64,000 bases of DNA from UBA965 sp040396955 (GTDB lineage: Bacteria > Chloroflexota > Chloroflexia > Chloroflexales > Roseiflexaceae). The notes under the pieces were generated by a model. That model did not search any database and was not told where the DNA came from. It saw only the letters and a list, made by a program, of their open reading frames with translations. This document shows positions 43,151-50,311 of this stretch, in pieces. The stretch is from positions 101,110 through 165,109 of the forward strand of contig JBBAWX010000005.1 of the NCBI GenBank assembly GCA_040396955.1, in the 5' to 3' direction. A program made the position numbers and the translations under genes. Every line of letters starts with the position of its first letter. Within the stretch, counting starts at the first letter, position 1.

Positions 43151-43606
43151 TACCAACGCATCAACATGTTCACGGTTGATACTCCCGGTTGTACGATACA
43201 CCTCTTGCCCACGCTCATCAAAGAAGACATAGGTCGGAGTCATCCGCAATCCCCACTGAGCGGCAAGTTCGCGGTTCGCTGCATCACGAGCGTCTATGCG
43301 CATCACAACAACTCGGTCACGATAATCCTGTGCAATCCCATCCACGATGGGTTTCGCCGCCAGGCAGGCCATTCAGTAATCAGAGTAGTACTCAACCAAG
43401 ACCGGTTTGCCCTGCCGCAATACTTCGGGGAGAGCACTTTCGGTGGCTTGGCGTTGCATCAACACCGCTATGAGCACACTCAACACGACCACCCCGGCCA
43501 CAACGAGCACCTGCGATTGTCCCCACCCCTGCTGGGTCGCCCAGACCACAGCACCAATGACGATGAGCACCACCACCATCACAAACGAATATTGATTAAG
43601 CATCAT
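43145..43606 (-). CDS. Membrane-anchored thioredoxin-like protein with in-frame TGA (candidate selenoprotein)
   Basis: Read through the TGA at 43373-43375 it gives 153 residues. Two membrane helices (about 8-24 and 33-50) are followed by a thioredoxin fold: GKPVLVEYYSDY-U78-MACLAAKP, then VVVMRIDARD, the cis-Pro segment GLRMTPTYVFFD and GSINREHVDAL. The TGA falls exactly at the first Cys of the CxxC redox motif (U-M-A-C), and the frame continues without break. A 6-bp hairpin with a GTG loop begins 21 bases after the TGA. The start at 43606 has AGGAGG eight bases ahead. Alternatives: a nonsense mutation (TGC or TGT to TGA) or a sequencing error. TGA serves as a normal stop elsewhere in the window. 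Confidence 0.7.
43337..43375 (-). promoter_or_regulatory. UGA codon and SECIS-like hairpin
   Basis: On the minus strand, TGA at 43375-43373 is followed after 21 bases by CCCATC-GTG-GATGGG (43351-43337). The stem can extend with two A-T pairs and a GC pair past an A/A mismatch and a bulge. The apical loop starts 27 bases after the TGA and carries G, which fits bacterial SECIS geometry (loop roughly 16-37 nt downstream, G near its 5' side). Confidence 0.5.
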
Positions 43607-43626
43607 CTTCACAACCTCCTGCCAAA

Positions 43627-43632
43627 ATTATA
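43627..43632 (-). promoter_or_regulatory. -10 box (TATAAT) of the thioredoxin-like gene
   Basis: A perfect TATAAT on the minus strand, 20 bases before the ATG at 43606, with AGGAGG between them. The leader would be only about 14 bases. Confidence 0.5.
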
Positions 43633-43688
43633 GCAGGCATCATCCTGCCACACCGCCCCTTCTGTGCACACCATGGTGCGGATTTGGG

Positions 43689-43694
43689 TATAAT
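43689..43694 (+). promoter_or_regulatory. -10 box (TATAAT) of purF
   Basis: A perfect TATAAT 24 bases before the GTG start; ACGGAGG lies between. No clear -35 box. Confidence 0.5.
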
Positions 43695-43718
43695 ACGCAT
43701 GAAGATACGGAGGCAACA

Positions 43719-45107
43719 GTGTACGACGACAAACCACACCACGAATGCGGCATCTTTGGCATCTACGCCCCCGAAGAAGATGTCGCACGGTTGAGTTTTT
43801 TTGGGTTATATGCACTCCAACACCGTGGCCAAGAGAGCGCCGGCATTGCGGTCGCTGATGGTCGGGGCATCAATCTGCACAAAGACATGGGGCTCGTTGC
43901 CCAAGTATTCACCGAAGACAAACTGCGGCCCCTGCACGGGCATGTGGCCATTGGGCATACCCGCTACTCGACTACCGGCTCTTCGAAGCTCCTCAACGCC
44001 CAACCCTTTGTCGTCGAAAGCGCCCTTGGGCCTCTCGCCATCGGCCACAACGGCAACCTCACCAACGGTACTGCCCTACGCAACGAGCTCTTCCAGCGTG
44101 GCTTCGGTCTAAGCTCCTCGAGTGACAGCGAAGTCATCGTGCAAATGCTCGCCGGCGGTCCTGGTACGAGCTGGGATGAACGCATCAACGCCCTCTTGCA
44201 ACGCGCCGAAGGCGCCTACTGCTTGACCATCTTGACCCGCGATACCCTCTATGCAGTGCGCGACCCGTGGGGCGTGCACCCACTCTGCCTCGGACGCATC
44301 GGCAACGGGTGGGTGGTAGCCTCCGAAAGTTGCGCCCTTGCCACCATTGGCGCTGAGTACGTGCGCGAACTCGATCCCGGCGAAATCGTCGCCATTGATG
44401 CTACCGGTCCCCGCACCATTGGTCGCCATGCGGCGCCACAACGTGCGCTGTGTTTGTTCGAGTACATCTACTTCGCACGCCCCGATTCCCACATCGACGG
44501 CAACACGCTCCACTCGGCTCGGGTCGAAGCTGGGCGCATTTTGGCCCAAGAATCGCCAATTGAAGCCGATATCGTCATCCCCGTGCCCGACAGTGGCGTG
44601 CCGGCAGCCATCGGGTATGCCCAACAATCTGGTATCCCATACACCGAAGGCCTAATCAAGAATCGCTACATCGGGCGTACCTTCATCCAACCAGACGACC
44701 GCCTACGCAAAGTGGGCATCCAACTCAAATTCAACCCGCTCGGCGATAACTTGAACGGGAAACGCATCATCATCATTGACGACAGCATTGTCCGTGGCAA
44801 TACCTCTGGCCCCATGGTCAAAATGCTCCGCTCCGCCGGCGCCAAAGAAGTGCATATGCGCGTCTCGTCGCCCCCCATCAAACATCCATGCTACCTCGGA
44901 GTCGACATGGCCACTTACCCCGAGCTTATCGCCCATCGCATGGACGTCTCCCAGATTTGTGCCCATCTCGGTCTCGATTCGTTGGCCTACCTATCACTCG
45001 ATGGCCTACAACGCGCTACCCGCTCCCAGGGCTTTTGTAATGGATGCTTCACCGGCAACTACCCAGTTGAGGTCGCATTTGTCGACAAACACGCCTTCGA
45101 GCGCTAA
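43719..45107 (+). CDS. purF: Amidophosphoribosyltransferase
   Basis: 462 residues. Catalyses the first step of purine synthesis: PRPP + glutamine to phosphoribosylamine. The glutaminase domain begins MYDDKPHHECGIFGIYAPEED; the Cys of ECGIFG is the nucleophile once the short propeptide is removed. GHTRYSTTGSS, GHNGNLTN and SSSDSEVI follow. The PRPP site is IIIIDDSIVRGNTSG. Three late Cys residues (HPCYLGVD, QGFCNGCFTGNYP) fit the Fe-S type of Bacillus. The start is GTG at 43719, set by ACGGAGG. The nearest genes are a DNA glycosylase downstream and the divergent thioredoxin-like gene. Confidence 0.97.
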   Translation: MYDDKPHHECGIFGIYAPEEDVARLSFFGLYALQHRGQESAGIAVADGRGINLHKDMGLVAQVFTEDKLRPLHGHVAIGHTRYSTTGSSKLLNAQPFVVESALGPLAIGHNGNLTNGTALRNELFQRGFGLSSSSDSEVIVQMLAGGPGTSWDERINALLQRAEGAYCLTILTRDTLYAVRDPWGVHPLCLGRIGNGWVVASESCALATIGAEYVRELDPGEIVAIDATGPRTIGRHAAPQRALCLFEYIYFARPDSHIDGNTLHSARVEAGRILAQESPIEADIVIPVPDSGVPAAIGYAQQSGIPYTEGLIKNRYIGRTFIQPDDRLRKVGIQLKFNPLGDNLNGKRIIIIDDSIVRGNTSGPMVKMLRSAGAKEVHMRVSSPPIKHPCYLGVDMATYPELIAHRMDVSQICAHLGLDSLAYLSLDGLQRATRSQGFCNGCFTGNYPVEVAFVDKHAFER

Positions 45108-45132
45108 ATCACGCCTCACCACCGCCCTCACC

Positions 45133-45891
45133 ATGCTGGCGGGTCACTTTGCGCATGAGCCACGGTGGTGGCCCCTGCATGGTGCCGACCGTGGCCTCGA
45201 AATCACGCTGGGGATGGTGCTCGTACAACAAACCCGTTGGGAGGCAGTCGAGGCAGCCGTGATTCGGCTCCTCAACGCCGGAATTACCTCGTTTCCGGCA
45301 CTCGCCACCGCAAATCCGGCTCACATCGCAGCCCTGTGCAAACCCTGCGCATTCTACTCACGCAAAGGCGAAGCGCTCGTGCGCCTCGCCCAACATATCG
45401 TCACATTGCCGAATCATCTCGACACCATCTTCGCGTTGCCACGGGCACAGGCGCGCCACGCCCTACGACAACTCCCACAGATTGGCCGCGAAAGCGCCGA
45501 CACCATTCTGCTCTACGCCGGCGACGTGCCGCTCTTCATCGTTGATGCATACGCACGGCGTTTTTTGCATCGTACCAAGCTCTTCGCTGACTACATTGAT
45601 GCCATGGATGCCCCGTACGATGCCCTGCAAGCCGTGGTCGAGGCCGATACGGCATTCGGCGATGCCGCCATGGCCCGCAACGCCCATGCCATGATGGTCG
45701 AGGTCTGCATCCACCACTGCACCGCTCAACGCCCCCGCTGCCGTCAAAGTGGCTATGCCCGCACGTTCGTTGATCCACAAAAATGTGCCGACCACTGCCC
45801 GCCATGCCACGGATGCCCGATGGCCGATTGTTGCCCCTACGAAAGCACCGTTGGCTTGAACGCTAGCTCCCAATCGTACAAACCGCTCTGA
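45133..45891 (+). CDS. HhH-GPD base-excision DNA glycosylase (endonuclease III / MagIII-like) with cysteine-rich tail
   Basis: 252 residues from the ATG at 45133; the frame is open upstream into purF. The N-terminal GLEITLGMVLVQQTRWEAVEAAV is the endonuclease III opening. The helix-hairpin-helix is LRQLPQIGRESADTILLYA and the catalytic Asp is in FIVDAYARRF. The Lys that gives endonuclease III its lyase activity is Glu here (GRES), so a monofunctional glycosylase such as MagIII is expected. The Fe-S loop starts normally (CTAQRPRC) but then has about 23 extra residues with several more cysteines (KCADHCPPCHGCPMADCC). Confidence 0.87.
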   Translation: MLAGHFAHEPRWWPLHGADRGLEITLGMVLVQQTRWEAVEAAVIRLLNAGITSFPALATANPAHIAALCKPCAFYSRKGEALVRLAQHIVTLPNHLDTIFALPRAQARHALRQLPQIGRESADTILLYAGDVPLFIVDAYARRFLHRTKLFADYIDAMDAPYDALQAVVEADTAFGDAAMARNAHAMMVEVCIHHCTAQRPRCRQSGYARTFVDPQKCADHCPPCHGCPMADCCPYESTVGLNASSQSYKPL

Positions 45892-46367
45892 TTCCGTACC
45901 CCATGCCAAATGCCAGCGGTCGGTGATTGATTGCCGTAGTCGTAGGTATGCCCCCGGAGGTCAATCGTATCGGCGGTAGTCAGTTGTAACGTGGCCAACA
46001 CACAACATCCGTGGGTAACAAGCAACACACGGTGGACACCGCGTTGATCAAGTTCCTGCAAAAACGTGCGCACCCGCTCCTTGACCTGTTGATGTGATTC
46101 ACCAGGCGCACTCTCTTGAATGCTCTCGACATAGGCAAATGGGCAGGCCAAATGCTCACTCACGACCATGGCAGTCTGACGTGTCCGCACAAAGGGGGAG
46201 ACGTACGCCACATCGATCTGCGCCGCTGTTTCACGCAAAAACGCCGCTGCCTGCAAGGCCTCTTTGCGACCAACGGCCGTCAGTGGCGGGCCAGGTGGCA
46301 CGTTGTATACAATACCACTGCCGCGATCTGGGGCCGCATGGCGCAAAACATAAATCTCGTGTACCAT
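45837..46367 (-). CDS. Histidine phosphatase family protein
   Basis: 176 residues from the ATG at 46367. IYVLRHAAPDRG carries the phospho-accepting His (RHA variant of RHG), PFVRTRQTAMVV the arginine pocket and LLVTHGCCVLATL the second His. The short length fits SixA/PhoE-like small phosphatases. The substrate may be a phosphosugar or phosphoprotein. Its 3' end overlaps the convergent glycosylase gene by 55 bases. Monocistronic as far as can be seen. Confidence 0.82.
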   Translation of the reverse strand: MVHEIYVLRHAAPDRGSGIVYNVPPGPPLTAVGRKEALQAAAFLRETAAQIDVAYVSPFVRTRQTAMVVSEHLACPFAYVESIQESAPGESHQQVKERVRTFLQELDQRGVHRVLLVTHGCCVLATLQLTTADTIDLRGHTYDYGNQSPTAGIWHGVRNQSGLYDWELAFKPTVLS

Positions 46368-46445
46368 GTCTCCGTTCACCCTCTCACCTACTCTTTGTGG
46401 GTATCATAAACGATTCTCGCGTTTGCATCAAAAAAGGAGCACACC

Positions 46446-47216
46446 ATGAGTATGCGTCGTCTTGTTGGTCGTACCGCCATTATCACTGGCGCTGGCCGCG
46501 GTATTGGGCGCGGCATTGCCCTTGCGTATGCAGCCGAAGGAGCACGAGTGGCCTTGGTGAGCCGCAATGGTGACGAACTCAACGAACTCGCCACCGAGAT
46601 TACGCAATCTGGTGGTGAAGCCATGGTCACCCCGTGTGATGTGCGCGACTCCGCAGCAGTCAACGCCGTCGTTGCTGAGGTGGTCGCACACTGGGGCACC
46701 GTCGATGCCCTGGTGAACTCAGCGGGCATCCCCATGGTCTCACCCACCACCGAGCTCAGCGACGAAGCCTGGCAACGTGCCCTCGACATCAACGTCAACG
46801 GCACGTTTTATTTTTGTCGGGCAGCCGGGAGCATCATGGTCGCCAACGGCTTTGGCACCATCGTCAACATCGGCTCATTGCATTCATTTCAGGGCATTCC
46901 CATGCGCGCCGCTTATGCCGCCTCCAAAGGAGCCGTGCTCCAGTTCACTCGCTCACTTGCCACCGAATGGGCGCCACACGGCGTGCGTGTCAACTGCATT
47001 TCGCCGGGCTGGATCCGTACCCCCCTCCAAGACAGTCTCGTGGCACAAGGCAAACTCGATCGCGCCCCCATCATCGCACGCACCCCTATTCGCCGTGTCG
47101 GCGAGGTCAGTGATATTGCCGGACCAGCCGTCTTCTTGGCGAGCGCTGAATCCGCGTTCATCGTCGGCGAACAACTCGTCGTCGACGGCGGCTGGGGCAT
47201 TTACGGCTTCTTCTAG
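46446..47216 (+). CDS. Short-chain dehydrogenase/reductase (gluconate/2-deoxygluconate dehydrogenase-like)
   Basis: 256 residues. TGAGRGIGRGIALAYAAEGARVALVSRN is the NADP-type Rossmann start (Arg after beta-2). NSAGIPMVSPTTELSDEAWQRALDINVNGTFYFCRAA, the catalytic Ser (IGSLHSF), Y-A-A-S-K (AYAASKGAV) and VNCISPGWIRTPL are all present. The C terminus SAFIVGEQLVVDGGWGIYGFF is typical of sugar-acid and polyol dehydrogenases. AAAAAGGAG precedes the ATG. Its stop lies within 4 bases of the convergent arsR-fusion stop. Confidence 0.88.
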   Translation: MSMRRLVGRTAIITGAGRGIGRGIALAYAAEGARVALVSRNGDELNELATEITQSGGEAMVTPCDVRDSAAVNAVVAEVVAHWGTVDALVNSAGIPMVSPTTELSDEAWQRALDINVNGTFYFCRAAGSIMVANGFGTIVNIGSLHSFQGIPMRAAYAASKGAVLQFTRSLATEWAPHGVRVNCISPGWIRTPLQDSLVAQGKLDRAPIIARTPIRRVGEVSDIAGPAVFLASAESAFIVGEQLVVDGGWGIYGFF

Positions 47217-47899
47217 GCACTCTGGGGCAGGTACCACTCCTTGATGCGGCGCTCGATTTCGTCACGCGCTACACGAAAATCAGCAATGTCTGCACGCCGA
47301 GCTGGATCGGCGATGCTCCAGTGCTGCTTTGGCTGCGTCGTGAAGTACGCCTCAACATGCGGCCGCGCATAATCACACACCGAAATCACGTGCGTGGGCA
47401 CAACGTCGAGCTCCTGGAGCTGCTTGGCGACCTGCTCATGCACGTCGATGCCCACCTCCTGCATCACCGTAATCGTCAATGGGTGCATGCGACTCGGCTC
47501 GACCCCCGCACTGACGACGGTTATCTCTGGTGATACGTAGCGCCGAGCCCACGCTTCTGCCATCTGCGAGCGCGCACTGTTGGCGCGACACAAAAACGCC
47601 ACCACACTCCCCGCAATCACCGGATGCGGTTGGCCGAACTCTTGTGCCAACGCTCGGATGACCTCGTGAAATGCACCTCGTTGTAACCGGTAATAAATAG
47701 TGCGCGCATCTACATCACTGCGCCGCCCCACAATCAACCCCTGCTCACTCATAATACGCAGTTGATACGAGGCCGCACTCGCACTCATCCCCATAATCAT
47801 ACTTGCTTCATGCGCCGTTATGTCACGTTCACGCATCGCCATCAGGAGCGCAAAGCGCTCTGGATGCCCCATGAGCTCTAATCGATGCCGCAAATCCAT
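47213..47899 (-). CDS. ArsR-family regulator fused to an arsenate-reductase/LMW phosphatase fold
   Basis: 228 residues from the ATG at 47899. Residues 1-85 form a winged helix of the ArsR type (HEASMIMGMSASAASYQLRIMSEQGL; recognition helix SASAASYQLRIM). Residues 96-228 form the low-molecular-weight tyrosine phosphatase/ArsC fold, with the oxyanion loop C104-R-A-N-S-A-R110 and the Asp of IADPARRAD. The only cysteines are C104 and C175. The arsenite-binding Cys pair of classical ArsR and the third Cys of thioredoxin-coupled ArsC are both missing. Divergent from gapdh-arsJ across a palindromic operator, so it is very likely their repressor. Confidence 0.88.
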   Translation of the reverse strand: MDLRHRLELMGHPERFALLMAMRERDITAHEASMIMGMSASAASYQLRIMSEQGLIVGRRSDVDARTIYYRLQRGAFHEVIRALAQEFGQPHPVIAGSVVAFLCRANSARSQMAEAWARRYVSPEITVVSAGVEPSRMHPLTITVMQEVGIDVHEQVAKQLQELDVVPTHVISVCDYARPHVEAYFTTQPKQHWSIADPARRADIADFRVARDEIERRIKEWYLPQSA

Positions 47900-47970
47900 G
47901 TGCGCCTCCCCTCCATTACACCACTGCCACTTCCGATTCTTGCCCATAGCCTATCATATCTCTTGCAATT

Positions 47971-48009
47971 ATTTCAAATGTATTTTAATATTTCAAATGT
48001 ATTTGAAAT
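47971..48009. promoter_or_regulatory. ArsR-type operator for the arsenate-resistance genes
   Basis: ATTTCAAAT-GT-ATTTGAAAT at 47990-48009 is a perfect 9-bp-arm palindrome. A further direct copy of ATTTCAAATGTATTT starts at 47971, 19 bases earlier. The pair lies between the divergent regulator and gapdh starts, about 15 bases ahead of the gapdh ATG; AATTTGGAGGAATTT follows directly. Its A/T content contrasts with the coding regions. Confidence 0.8.
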
Positions 48010-48024
48010 AATTTGGAGGAATTT

Positions 48025-49038
48025 ATGGTTCGCATCGGGATAAACGGATTTGGGCGCATTGGGCGCATTGCGGCCCGTGCCGGGATCCAGCATCATCCAG
48101 AGTGGCATTGGCGGCGCATCAACGAGCCCAACGGCGACGCCGAGATGTGTGCCTACCTATACAACTACGACAGCGTGCATGGTCGAGCCAACCCGGCGAG
48201 TCGTGCACACGACGGGGGATTGGCCCTCAACGGCGCCGTTGTGCCACTCAGCCACACCACCAGCATTGATCCAGCCGACTGGGCGGACTGCGACATTGTC
48301 TGGGAGTGCAGTGGCAAGTACCGCACCACAGCTCAGCTGGAGCCGTTTTTTGCGGCGGGTGTCAAGCAAGTCATCGTCGCAGCGCCCATCAAGAGCGGCG
48401 CTCTCAACATTGTGATGGGAGTCAATCACACACACTATCAGCCCCAACACCACCGCGTCGTGACAGCCGCATCGTGCACCACCAACTGTCTCGCCCCGAT
48501 TGCCCATGTCATCCACAGCACGCTAGGCATCAAGCACGGCATGATTACCACGCTTCACTGCATGACCAACACGCAGAGTGTGGTCGACAAGCCGAGCAAG
48601 GATGTACGCCGCGCCCGCTCGGCCTCGACCAATCTCATCCCCACCAGCACGGGATCGGCATCGACCATCGGACTCATCATCCCAGCACTCAACGGCAAAT
48701 TAGACGGCGTTGCCGTGCGGGTGCCCATGCTCGGAGCTTCGCTCACTGATTGTGTCTTTGAGGTCGAGCGCCCAACCACGGTGGCTGAAGTCAACAACAT
48801 CCTCAAACACGCCAGTCAGACCCCACAACTCCGGGGCATTTTGGCCTACGAGGAGGCGCCGCTCGTCTCCAGTGATTTCCGCAGCGACCCGCATTCAAGT
48901 ATCGTCGACAGCAGTGCCACCATGGTCACGGGCGGCACCCAGGTGAAGATTTTGGCGTGGTACGACAACGAGATGGGCTACTCGCAGCGCATGGTTGAGC
49001 TCACCAACCACATCACACAGGCGCTGGGGCTGCAATGA
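48025..49038 (+). CDS. Glyceraldehyde-3-phosphate dehydrogenase of the arsenate-detoxification type
   Basis: 337 residues. The NAD site is RIGINGFGRIGRIAARA and the catalytic Cys is in ASCTTNCLAP, with His in MTTLHCMTNTQ. SASTNLIPTSTGSAS and WYDNEMGYSQRMVE are standard. The context is decisive: arsJ overlaps its stop by ATGA, and an ArsR-fusion regulator sits divergently upstream. In known gapdh-arsJ pairs this GAPDH uses arsenate in place of phosphate to form 1-arseno-3-phosphoglycerate, which ArsJ exports. The start at 48025 follows GGAGGA. Similarity alone would not separate it from a housekeeping GAPDH. Confidence 0.93.
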   Translation: MVRIGINGFGRIGRIAARAGIQHHPEWHWRRINEPNGDAEMCAYLYNYDSVHGRANPASRAHDGGLALNGAVVPLSHTTSIDPADWADCDIVWECSGKYRTTAQLEPFFAAGVKQVIVAAPIKSGALNIVMGVNHTHYQPQHHRVVTAASCTTNCLAPIAHVIHSTLGIKHGMITTLHCMTNTQSVVDKPSKDVRRARSASTNLIPTSTGSASTIGLIIPALNGKLDGVAVRVPMLGASLTDCVFEVERPTTVAEVNNILKHASQTPQLRGILAYEEAPLVSSDFRSDPHSSIVDSSATMVTGGTQVKILAWYDNEMGYSQRMVELTNHITQALGLQ

Positions 49039-50243
49039 TGGAACAGAGCACGGCTGCCCGGATTGGAGTCGCATATAGTCTCCTCACACTGAGTGACGGG
49101 GCCTTGCGCATGCTGGTCCTCTTTCACTACTATCAGCTCGGTTATACTGCGCTCGATCTCGCCCTCGTCTTTGTCATCTACGAGGCCTGTGGCATCATCG
49201 TGAACATGACGGGAGGGCGGATTGCCCAACGTCTCGGTCTCCTTCAGACCATGCGCCTCGGCATTGCCCTCCAGTTGTTCACCCTCATCGGGCTGAGCAT
49301 CCCCGGCTACACTGCACCACTATGGGCGGTCATGCTCTGGCAGGGGAGTGCTGGAGTCGCCAAGGATATAACCAAAATCAGTGCCAAAAGTGCCATCGCC
49401 ACCCTCGCTCGTCACGCTGGCCAGGGCGGGTTATTTGGTGCAATTAGTCTGCTCACCGGCGCCAAGAACACGCTCAAAGGGGTGGGGTTCTTTGTCGGTG
49501 GCGCACTGTTGTTGGCTTTTGGGGCCCAGAACGCCTTTCTTGGGCTTGCGGGTGTAGTAGCGACTGGTCTCGTGCTGACGTTCGGGATTCACAGTGAGAT
49601 TGGCACGACCAAAGTCAAACAATTGGGGGCATTGTTTGCCAAGAGCCCAGCCGTCAATCGCCTCTCGTTTGCACGCATCTTTTTATTTGGAGCACGTGAT
49701 GTCTGGTTGGCCATCGCTCTGCCCCTCTTCCTGGCACAAGCTCCCGGTTGGGGGTTTTGGCAGGCCGGGGCGGTCATGGCCGCCTACACCATCGGATACG
49801 GCGTGATTCAAGCAACCACACCGCGCCTCCTACACGGTCGCCGTGCGCCTGACGGCGTACTCACCGCCATGCTCGCCGTCTTCCCGATGGTGGTCTGCCT
49901 GCTTACCGCTGCCGCGCATTGGTGGTGGCCACAGTCGGTCTGGATTATCCTCGGTGGAGTGCTCTGTTTTAGTGTCGTCTTTGCACTCAATTCGGCCCTG
50001 CATTCCTACCTGATTACCGCCTATGCGACCGAGCACCAACTCAGCCTCGACATCGGTTTTTATTACAGTGCCAACGCACTCGGGCGGCTCTTGGGCACGG
50101 TCGCATCAGGGCTCGGCTACATGGCGTTCGGCATGACCGGAGTCATGATTGGTGCTGGGGTGGCGCTCATCCCAGCCGTCGTGGCCGCATGGCCACTCCC
50201 CCGGCCACAGGGCACCGTCACTGTCAGCGACCATAGCGAATAA
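49035..50243 (+). CDS. arsJ: ArsJ, MFS efflux permease for 1-arseno-3-phosphoglycerate
   Basis: 402 residues, about eleven or twelve helices. The N-terminal IGVAYSLLTLSDGALRMLVLFHYYQLGYTALDLALVFVIYEACGI and GGRIAQRLGLLQTMRLGIALQL are the hallmark of ArsJ. LWQGSAGVAKDITKISAKSAI and SLLTGAKNTLKGVGFFVGGALL are also conserved there. It exports the unstable arsenylated triose from gapdh, giving net arsenate efflux without reduction to arsenite. Coupled to gapdh by ATGA and closed by a strong hairpin. Confidence 0.92.
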   Translation: MMEQSTAARIGVAYSLLTLSDGALRMLVLFHYYQLGYTALDLALVFVIYEACGIIVNMTGGRIAQRLGLLQTMRLGIALQLFTLIGLSIPGYTAPLWAVMLWQGSAGVAKDITKISAKSAIATLARHAGQGGLFGAISLLTGAKNTLKGVGFFVGGALLLAFGAQNAFLGLAGVVATGLVLTFGIHSEIGTTKVKQLGALFAKSPAVNRLSFARIFLFGARDVWLAIALPLFLAQAPGWGFWQAGAVMAAYTIGYGVIQATTPRLLHGRRAPDGVLTAMLAVFPMVVCLLTAAAHWWWPQSVWIILGGVLCFSVVFALNSALHSYLITAYATEHQLSLDIGFYYSANALGRLLGTVASGLGYMAFGMTGVMIGAGVALIPAVVAAWPLPRPQGTVTVSDHSE

Positions 50244-50247
50244 CGCG

Positions 50248-50280
50248 AGGCGGTACCACGGCGTTGCCGTGGTACCGCCT
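50248..50280 (+). terminator. Hairpin terminator of gapdh-arsJ
   Basis: Perfect 15-bp stem (50248-50262 with 50266-50280), 3-base loop. The tail is AGATCACACC; a TTTTT occurs only about 20 bases later. Confidence 0.75.
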
Positions 50281-50311
50281 AGATCACACCACTGGTGGTT
50301 TTTCAATCACA

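Noticed and set aside
43145..43372. Treating the 75-residue piece after the TGA as a separate small protein starting at the ATG next to the TGA
   Set aside because: It has no ribosome site and lacks the first strand and half of the CxxC motif; it is the second half of one thioredoxin fold.
43145..43606. Genome-wide recoding of TGA to Trp or Cys as the explanation of the in-frame TGA
   Set aside because: TGA is used as a normal stop at several ATGA overlaps (for example larB/larE and gapdh/arsJ).
44776..45132. Upstream part of the frame leading into the DNA glycosylase
   Set aside because: It lies over the 3' half of purF in another frame; the fold begins near 45133.
48025..49038. Housekeeping glycolytic gapA
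   Set aside because: Its overlap with arsJ and the divergent ArsR-type regulator with operator point to the arsenate role, though dual use is possible.
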